Positions 56,101 to 64,000 of a DNA stretch of 64,000 nt are shown piece after piece (position 1 is the stretch's first letter; each line of letters begins with the position of its first letter). A program made the position numbers and the translations under genes. The notes beneath the pieces were generated by a model that saw only the letters and a program-made list of their open reading frames with translations, had not been told where the DNA came from and searched no databases. Source of the stretch: Sulfitobacter guttiformis (GTDB taxonomy: Bacteria > Pseudomonadota > Alphaproteobacteria > Rhodobacterales > Rhodobacteraceae); assembly GCF_003610455.1 (NCBI RefSeq), contig NZ_RAQK01000002.1, positions 496,001 to 560,000 of the forward strand. Direction: 5' to 3'.

Positions 56101-58146
56101 ATGTTGAACGTATCATCTTATGCCCAAGGCGCGTGGGTCGCCCCTGACAGCGGTGCGCGCGCCATTCCATCGGCCATCACAGGCGAGATCATCGCGACCG
56201 CCGGCAACAGTACTCTCGACGTCGCAGGCATGCATGGCTACGCCCGCGAAGTGGGCGGCAGAAATCTGCGCGAACTGACGTTCCACGACCGTGCGCGTAT
56301 GCTCAAAGCGCTGGCGCTATATCTGAGCGAGCACAAACAGGCGCTCTATGATCTGTCGTATCAGACGGGTGCCACGCAGTCCGACCACGCCTTCGATATT
56401 GATGGCGGCATCGGCACGATGTTTGTTTTTGCCTCAAAGGGGCGGCGCGAAATGCCTGATGCCCACATCTATCTTGATGGAGAGCTGGAGCAATTGGGCC
56501 GCACAGGCAGCTTTATGGGCCAGCACATCTGCGTGCCGATGCAAGGTGTCGGGATCCATATTAACGCCTATAATTTCCCTGTCTGGGGAATGCTGGAGAA
56601 ATTTGCGCCTACGTTTCTTGCCGGTGTGCCATCCATCGTGAAACCGGCCACTGCATCGTGCTATGTGACCCACCTGTGCGTCAAGCTGATGCTTGAGAGC
56701 GGCATCTTACCAGATGGCGCACTGCAACTCATCTCGGGCGGTGTGGGCGATCTGCTGCTGCACACAGATGCGCAGGATGTAGTCAGCTTCACCGGGTCGG
56801 CGCAGACAGCCCTTATGCTGCGGTCAACGCCACACCTTCTCGAAAACTCGGTCAAATTCGTGGCCGAGCAGGACAGCCTGAATGCCTCGGTCCTCGGGGC
56901 GGATGCAGCCACCGGCACAGCGGAGTTCGATCTGTTCATCAAAGAGGTCCACCGCGAGATGACCACAAAAGCGGGGCAGAAATGCACCGCCATCCGCCGT
57001 ATCATGGCACCGCAAGCCAGTGTCGAGGCGGTGATCGACGCCCTGAGCGCACGACTGGCCAAAACCGTTATCGGCGATCCGCGAGATCCCGCCACGCGGA
57101 TGGGCGCACTCGTGAGCCGTTCGCAGTGCGACGATGTCCTCGAAAAGGCTAAAATACTTGGTACCGAAGCCGAGCGTGTATTTGGCGATCCCAATAACTT
57201 TGATGTCCACGGGGCGGACCGTGAAAAAGGTGCTTTTTTGCCGCCGATGCTGTTCCATTGCGCCGACCCTGACGGGGCGCAGCGGTTGCACGACACAGAG
57301 GCGTTCGGCCCGGTGAGCACCATCATGCCCTACCGCGATGCCGATCACGCCATTGAACTTTTGAACCGGGGGAAAGGGTCGCTTGTGGCGTCCGTCATCA
57401 CGCGCGATGGTGCATTGGCACGCAAAATGGTCATGGGTGCTGCGGCATGGCACGGGCGTTTATACTTCAACAATTCCGATTCCATGGCGGAATCAACCGG
57501 CCATGGCGCCCCCATGCCCCATATGGTCCACGGCGGTCCGGGCCGTGCGGGCGGCGGCGAGGAGCTGGGCGGAATACGCGGTGTCATGCACTACATGCAG
57601 CGCACCGCCATTCAGGGCAGCCCCGATATTCTCACCGCGATCGGTGATCAATGGGTGCCCGGTGCCGCCGAGTATACAGGCGGTCCCCACCCTTTCACCC
57701 GCACCTACCATCAATTGCGACTGGGCGAGACGCTTTATACCAAACCGCGCACGGTGACGCTGCAAGACATTGAAACCTTTGCGCATTTCACTGGTGATAC
57801 ATTTTATGGCCATATGGACGAAGACGCCGCAAAGGCCAATCCGTTCTTTCCCGGTCGCGTCGCACACGGCTACCTGTTGCTCAGCTTTGCTGCGGGTCTG
57901 TTTGTCCACCCCGATCCCGGACCGGTGCTGGCCAATACCGGCCTTGGCAATCTTGCCTTCATGAAACCTGTCTCGCCGGACGAAGAGATAAAGGTGCGCC
58001 TCACGGTCAAGAAAAAGACCCCGCGAACGGCGCAATATGGTCAGGTTCGCTGGCATGTGACAGTGACCAATCAGGACGATGATTTGGTGGCGGAATATGA
58101 ATTGCTGACAATGAATGCCTATGAGGCGGGTGAAAGCACCGCATGA
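56101..58146 (+). CDS. paaZ: Bifunctional oxepin-CoA hydrolase / aldehyde dehydrogenase
   Basis: A 681-residue fusion of an aldehyde dehydrogenase (about 1-520) and a MaoC-type hydratase (about 540-681), opening the oxepin-CoA ring and oxidising the semialdehyde product. Catalytic E256 (VAEQDS) and C295 (GQKCTAI) sit at the same positions as in E. coli PaaZ; the hydratase D566 and H571 (FTGDTFYGHMD) are offset by five residues. ATG 56101 is preceded by AAGGA at seven bases; an ATG two codons upstream is too close to it. Overlaps the epimerase-like gene (ATGA). Confidence 0.95.
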   Translation: MLNVSSYAQGAWVAPDSGARAIPSAITGEIIATAGNSTLDVAGMHGYAREVGGRNLRELTFHDRARMLKALALYLSEHKQALYDLSYQTGATQSDHAFDIDGGIGTMFVFASKGRREMPDAHIYLDGELEQLGRTGSFMGQHICVPMQGVGIHINAYNFPVWGMLEKFAPTFLAGVPSIVKPATASCYVTHLCVKLMLESGILPDGALQLISGGVGDLLLHTDAQDVVSFTGSAQTALMLRSTPHLLENSVKFVAEQDSLNASVLGADAATGTAEFDLFIKEVHREMTTKAGQKCTAIRRIMAPQASVEAVIDALSARLAKTVIGDPRDPATRMGALVSRSQCDDVLEKAKILGTEAERVFGDPNNFDVHGADREKGAFLPPMLFHCADPDGAQRLHDTEAFGPVSTIMPYRDADHAIELLNRGKGSLVASVITRDGALARKMVMGAAAWHGRLYFNNSDSMAESTGHGAPMPHMVHGGPGRAGGGEELGGIRGVMHYMQRTAIQGSPDILTAIGDQWVPGAAEYTGGPHPFTRTYHQLRLGETLYTKPRTVTLQDIETFAHFTGDTFYGHMDEDAAKANPFFPGRVAHGYLLLSFAAGLFVHPDPGPVLANTGLGNLAFMKPVSPDEEIKVRLTVKKKTPRTAQYGQVRWHVTVTNQDDDLVAEYELLTMNAYEAGESTA

Positions 58147-59006
58147 CACTGACGAAGCTCGAAAATGATGCGCTGAGCCTTGCCGTAGCCCCGCTGGGCG
58201 CAGAAATGCAATATCTACGCACGGCGGCGGGCGATGATCTACTTTGGCACGGCGACAGTGTTTTTTGGCGTGGGCGTGCACCGATACTTTTTCCAATTGT
58301 CGGGCGTGCGGTGAACGATACCGTAGCCGCAGGTTATCACACCGCGCCCATGCCGCAGCACGGCTTTGCGCGTAACAGCACCTTCACGCTGGAGGAACAT
58401 ACCGACACGATGTGCATTCACATCCTCACCGACACAGCCGCCAGCCGCGCCGTCTATCCGTTTGAGTTTGCGCTGCGTGTGAGCCATCGGCTGGTCGGTG
58501 AAACCCTGCATGCCAGCGCCACTGTCAGCAACGAGGGGCCTGAACCGATGCCTTTCGGTTTCGGCTTTCATCCAGCGTTTTGCTGGCCTCTGCCCCATGC
58601 AGGAGGCGCTGCGCATCATGTCACGCTGCAAGGTGGCGGCAGCCCTGATACCCGCGCTCTGGCGGATGGTTTGCTGCGTCCAGACGCACAGAAGGGTCCG
58701 TTTGTGGCAGGTGATCTGGAGGTGGCAGAGCATCTGTTTGCATACGGTGCATTGGTGTTTCCAGATGGATCCGATGCGCTGCGTTACGGCCCGAAAAACG
58801 GGCCTTCGCTGTCATTCAAATTTCAGAACCTGCCTGATCTGGCGCTCTGGCGGCCCGTCGGGGCACCGTTTCTATGCATTGAACCATGGCATGGCACCGC
58901 ATCTTATGTCGGTGACGGCCCGCAGATTGCTCAGCGGCCAAATGCCCTGACCCTCGCACCGGGCGCGCGTGCGAGCTTTGGTTATCAGGTTACTTACGAG
59001 GCATGA
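58143..59006 (+). CDS. Aldose-1-epimerase-like protein
   Basis: A 287-residue galactose-mutarotase-superfamily protein (GGL-type N terminus, FGFHPAFCWPL with a catalytic-type histidine region, CIEPWHGTA). ATG 58143 overlaps paaZ by four bases, so it is translated from the paa message. A sugar mutarotase has no role in phenylacetate breakdown, making it either a passenger or a protein with another substrate. Confidence 0.8.
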   Translation: MTLTKLENDALSLAVAPLGAEMQYLRTAAGDDLLWHGDSVFWRGRAPILFPIVGRAVNDTVAAGYHTAPMPQHGFARNSTFTLEEHTDTMCIHILTDTAASRAVYPFEFALRVSHRLVGETLHASATVSNEGPEPMPFGFGFHPAFCWPLPHAGGAAHHVTLQGGGSPDTRALADGLLRPDAQKGPFVAGDLEVAEHLFAYGALVFPDGSDALRYGPKNGPSLSFKFQNLPDLALWRPVGAPFLCIEPWHGTASYVGDGPQIAQRPNALTLAPGARASFGYQVTYEA

Positions 59007-59007
59007 T

Positions 59008-61138
<2,131 letters not shown>

Positions 61139-61139
<1 letters not shown>

Positions 61140-61420
61140 TGGATCCGGCCAGCATCCTTCAGATCTGGTGGGTCTGGCTCAGTGCGGCGCTCGCACTTGC
61201 CCTGATCGAGCTTATCGCTCCAGCTTCGATTTTTCTGGGCTTCGCGCTCGGGGCGCTGGCCATGGCCGGTATCGTTGCCTTTGGCGCAATCACCAACACC
61301 TCCGCCCTTCTGGCGCTGTTTGCGGGTCTGTCACTTGGAGCTTGGATCGTGCTCAAGCTGGTGTTCAAAAGCCAGTCAAGCGGCGCGCGAATTGTTAAAC
61401 GCGATATTAACGAGGGCTAG
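61139..61420 (+). CDS. NfeD-family membrane protein (short)
   Basis: A 93-residue NfeD-like protein: two or three helices in the first 65 residues and a short C-terminal tail. SPFH-NfeD pairs are a widespread conserved arrangement, and the 1-base overlap confirms it here. The short form lacks the N-terminal protease domain and is truncated in the OB region. Confidence 0.83.
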
Positions 61421-61558
61421 CTTGTGAAAGCGCGTTGCATCCCTTTACGCCGTGCTCTGTAATCCATATATGAATTCCGTAGGTAAACACTCAAGTTTCC
61501 AACACTCAATTTTACGGCAGCCGGATTTATGGCTGTCTGGTTTATGAGCGAGGCGCAG

Positions 61559-61921
61559 ATGACTAATTCAACACCCCCTCTCGAAGGTACTCCGCTGATC
61601 GCGCCGTCCAGTACCGATCATCCGCTGTACGAGCAAGTGGTCGAGGCCTGTCGCTCCGTCTATGACCCGGAAATCCCTGTAAATATCTATGAGCTGGGAT
61701 TGATTTACACCATTGATATTAACGAAGAGAATGCGGTTGATATCAAAATGTCGCTGACTGCACCGGGGTGCCCCGTCGCAGGCGAAATGCCGGGTTGGGT
61801 CGCTGATGCGGTTGAACCGCTGGCTGGCGTGAAGCACGTCAACGTCGAGCTGGTCTGGGAGCCACCGTGGGGCATGGACATGATGTCTGACGAGGCACGT
61901 CTAGAACTGGGCTTTATGTAA
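61559..61921 (+). CDS. SufT-like MIP18-family Fe-S assembly protein
   Basis: A 120-residue DUF59/MIP18 protein with DPEIPVNIYELGLIY (36-50) and the reactive C71 in TAPGCPVAGEMP. Such proteins assist iron-sulfur protein maturation. ATG 61559 follows GAGG at good spacing; earlier in-frame ATGs (61529, 61544) are possible but less well placed. It stands apart from suf genes in the window; the paralogous PaaD at 54540 has the same fold. Confidence 0.85.
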   Translation: MTNSTPPLEGTPLIAPSSTDHPLYEQVVEACRSVYDPEIPVNIYELGLIYTIDINEENAVDIKMSLTAPGCPVAGEMPGWVADAVEPLAGVKHVNVELVWEPPWGMDMMSDEARLELGFM

Positions 61922-62048
61922 ACTTGCACTGCGGCATTTTACGAAGCTGACACAAAACAACAATCCAACCGACATATATCTGTCGTGAAACTGTTACGGC
62001 TCCGCGTCATTCAGGCGATGTTATATCCTGACTTGACCGGAGACTTGA

Positions 62049-63260
62049 ATGTCACGTAAATTATCGCTTTTTGCCCTTGCTCTACTGCCTGCTGCGGCGC
62101 TGGCCGATGGACACACGACTTCCCTTGGCCTGTCCTATGGACCGCGTCCTGCGGCCCTTGTAGACAAGCTTCCCGAGGGTGCGCTCAAAGATAAACTGAT
62201 GTCGTGCAGCACCCAAGTGCCGACGCAGACTGCATTTTCCATCGGCCACCGCGGCGCGCCACTGATGTTCCCCGAACACACGGTGCAAAGTAATGTCGCC
62301 GCAGCGCGGATGGGCGCAGGCGTGCTGGAATGTGATGTGACATTTACCAAAGACCACGAATTGGTCTGCCGTCACGCGCAAAACGACCTGCACACGACGA
62401 CAAACATCCTTGTGTCCGACCTCGCCAGCACATGCGTGACACCGTTTGCATCTGCGCAGGGCGAAACCGCCGCCACGGCAGAATGCCGCACGTCCGAGCT
62501 GACGCTGGAGGAGTTCAACACATTAACGCCCAAAATGGACAGCGCCGATACAGCGGCCCTGACCGCCGAGGCCTATCAGGGCGGCGTTGCCCCGTGGCGC
62601 ACACAACTCTACACCGACAAAGCGACGCTGATGACACACGCGGAGTCGATCGAACTGTTCAAATCCCTTGGTGCGAAATTCACCCCCGAGCTGAAGAGTG
62701 CCTCGGTCGAAATGCCCCATGACGGGTTTTCGCAAGCCGATTATGCGCAAAAACTGGTGGATGAATATGTGGCTGCCGGTGTACCCGCGACAGATGTTTT
62801 TCCACAGTCCTTCAACGTCGAAGACGTCTATTACTGGATCGACAATGCGCCCGAATTTGGCGCGCAGGCTGTCTACCTTGTGGAATGGACAGAAGGCTTT
62901 GACGAGCAAAACGCCGAGACATGGTTGCAGGACTTCGACGCACTCAAAGAGCGCGGCGTGAATTATATCAGTGCCTCGCTCAATATGCTGATGACCAATC
63001 AGGACGGTAAGATCGCGGCGTCCGATTATGCCAAAGCAGCCAAAGCAGCAGACATCACGCTGATTGCCTGGACGCTCGAACGCTCCGGCCCTCTGGCATC
63101 GGGCGGCGGCTGGTACTTCCAATCGGTCGGCGACATTATCAAGGACGACAGCGATTATCTGGTCGCGCTTGATGTACTGGCGCAGGATGTGGGCGTGGCC
63201 GGCGTCTTCTCTGACTGGCCTGCGACAGTGACCTACTACGCCAACTGCATGGGCCTCTAG
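62049..63260 (+). CDS. Secreted glycerophosphodiester phosphodiesterase
   Basis: A 403-residue exported GDPD hydrolysing glycerophosphodiesters to glycerol-3-phosphate. Signal at 1-19 (LALLPAAALADG); catalytic H67 in IGHRGAP, acidic metal ligands in LECDVTF (E94, D96), and H109 in CRHAQNDLH. A long insert (about 150-220) precedes the second half of the TIM barrel. Monocistronic. Confidence 0.88.
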   Translation: MSRKLSLFALALLPAAALADGHTTSLGLSYGPRPAALVDKLPEGALKDKLMSCSTQVPTQTAFSIGHRGAPLMFPEHTVQSNVAAARMGAGVLECDVTFTKDHELVCRHAQNDLHTTTNILVSDLASTCVTPFASAQGETAATAECRTSELTLEEFNTLTPKMDSADTAALTAEAYQGGVAPWRTQLYTDKATLMTHAESIELFKSLGAKFTPELKSASVEMPHDGFSQADYAQKLVDEYVAAGVPATDVFPQSFNVEDVYYWIDNAPEFGAQAVYLVEWTEGFDEQNAETWLQDFDALKERGVNYISASLNMLMTNQDGKIAASDYAKAAKAADITLIAWTLERSGPLASGGGWYFQSVGDIIKDDSDYLVALDVLAQDVGVAGVFSDWPATVTYYANCMGL

Positions 63261-63342
63261 GCACAACAATCGCTTAACCTAGGGCGGCGGGGCTTGAGAT
63301 TGCTCCGCCGTCCGCTTATCTATGATTCAAAGGAGCTCCATT

Positions 63343-63705
63343 ATGTTCGGCATTCCAGGCAAGCAGGCGGTCACTATGACCGATAAAGCAGCAGCACAGA
63401 TCATTAAACTGATGACGTCGAAGGGCCATGCAGGTCTGCGCATTGGCGTGAAAAAAGGCGGCTGTGCCGGTATGGAATATACGATGGAGTATGTGGACGA
63501 TGCTGATCCGAACGACGAGGTCGTTGAGCAGGACGGCGCACGGGTGATGATCGCGCCAATGGCACAGATGTTCCTTTTCGGCACCCAAATCGACTATGAG
63601 ACATCGCTGCTGGAAAGCGCATTCAAATTCAACAACCCAAACGTCTCCGAAGCCTGCGGTTGTGGCGAATCCATCAAGTTCGATGAAACACTTTTCGCCA
63701 AGTAG
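63343..63705 (+). CDS. IscA/HesB-family Fe-S assembly protein
   Basis: A 120-residue A-type carrier with the three conserved cysteines C41 (KKGGCAGM), C105 and C107 (EACGCGES). AAGGAG before ATG 63343 (MFGIPGKQ); a longer frame from 63322 is disfavoured. It delivers or stores [Fe-S] clusters; IscA, SufA or ErpA identity is not resolved. It converges with the dioxygenase. Confidence 0.88.
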   Translation: MFGIPGKQAVTMTDKAAAQIIKLMTSKGHAGLRIGVKKGGCAGMEYTMEYVDDADPNDEVVEQDGARVMIAPMAQMFLFGTQIDYETSLLESAFKFNNPNVSEACGCGESIKFDETLFAK

Positions 63706-63710
63706 AATGA

Positions 63711-64000
63711 CTACTTTTTCAGGTGCAGATAGGTCTCGCCAAACCGTGCGGCCAGATGCTCCCCCGCCAAAATCACTTTCTCCGAACCTCTCGGCGCGAC
63801 ATTGGTGTTGTGTGCAGGATTGAAAAACAACGGTACCGATATGCGCTCGTTCACGCCACCGACCACACGGTGGGGTGTCGCGCGAACAAGTCCGTCCGTC
63901 CAAACCTCCATCATCTCGCCAAAGTTGATGACAAATGTGCCGGGCTCCGCACTGACTGGTATCCATCCACCCCCGCGTTTTCGCACCTCCAACCCTGGTG
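63711..64000 (-). CDS. IPNS-like 2-oxoglutarate/Fe(II) dioxygenase, C-terminal part (partial)
   Basis: The visible 96 codons continue past the right edge. They contain PGLEVR, a glycine-rich WIPV segment, INFGEMMEVWTDGL, the distal iron-binding histidine in TPHRVVG, and the R-x-S 2-oxoglutarate-type motif (ERISVPLFF). This is the C-terminal double-stranded beta-helix half of the isopenicillin-N-synthase-like family. Start and N-terminal part are not seen. Confidence 0.8.
   Translation of the reverse strand, partial: PGLEVRKRGGGWIPVSAEPGTFVINFGEMMEVWTDGLVRATPHRVVGGVNERISVPLFFNPAHNTNVAPRGSEKVILAGEHLAARFGETYLHLKK

Overview
The window reads as a chromosomal segment of a marine Roseobacter-group alphaproteobacterium (Rhodobacteraceae). 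The indications are moderate-to-high GC; a glnE, ilvBN, lon, tgt, prfB and mrcA set in typical alphaproteobacterial form; a DksA with a one-cysteine finger like the Rhodobacter type; a TRAP transporter with an associated two-component system; a complete paaABCDE epoxidase set; and the RlmI-like methyltransferase/PIN pair familiar from Rhodobacter genomes. No rRNA, insertion sequence, prophage or CRISPR array was seen. The species assignment is inference from gene content only.

Layout. 1-3382 (minus) is the N-terminal 1127 codons of a giant RTX/cadherin-like secreted protein cut by the left edge, followed by about 1.2 kb without a convincing gene and tRNA-Leu(CAA). 4.8-8.7 kb holds a DedA-type membrane protein translationally coupled to dsbB, an arginase, an FAD monooxygenase and dksA. 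8.8-13.0 kb holds a MoxR ATPase, a DUF2927-type lipoprotein, a 55-residue membrane protein and a CoxE-like VWA protein. 13.1-22.2 kb carries osmC, a small M48 peptidase, a PIN protein with an RNA methyltransferase, a lipoprotein, glnE with a coupled small gene, a DUF2852 protein, an RDD protein and the Leu/Arg-protein transferase bpt. 22.4-29.3 kb is a TRAP transporter (dctP, dctQ and an oversized dctM) divergent from a sensor kinase/LuxR-type regulator pair. 29.4-32.3 kb is the ilvBN operon, which shows a branched-chain leader peptide and attenuator and contains a small membrane gene between ilvB and ilvN. 32.4-42 kb holds a Rieske oxygenase, an amidase, prfB, mrcA, amiC and an aminotransferase. 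41.7-44.6 kb is an envelope group (BepA-like M48/TPR protease, DsbA-like protein, PHB-depolymerase-like esterase). 44.6-46.4 kb is a divergent glycosyltransferase/sulfotransferase-like pair. 46.4-47.0 kb carries two tRNA-Asp copies and tRNA-Val. 47.1-50.9 kb holds a histidine phosphatase, an HU-like protein with long tails, and lon. 51.2-59.0 kb is a tightly overlapping phenylacetate operon (pcaF/paaJ, paaABCDE, paaZ, aldose-epimerase-like gene). 59.0-64 kb holds tgt, an SPFH/NfeD pair, a SufT-like protein, a GDPD phosphodiesterase, an IscA-type protein and the C-terminal end of an IPNS-like dioxygenase.

The most interesting signals are the ilvBN leader (15-residue peptide rich in Leu/Val/Ile codons, an alternative hairpin and a terminator, with a matching promoter), a terminator-like hairpin directly in front of prfB, an intercistronic terminator between dctP and dctQM, the MoxR-DUF2927-VWA module with a non-canonical MIDAS, and the unusually large TRAP M subunit. 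All assignments come from reading the sequence; no database search was possible.
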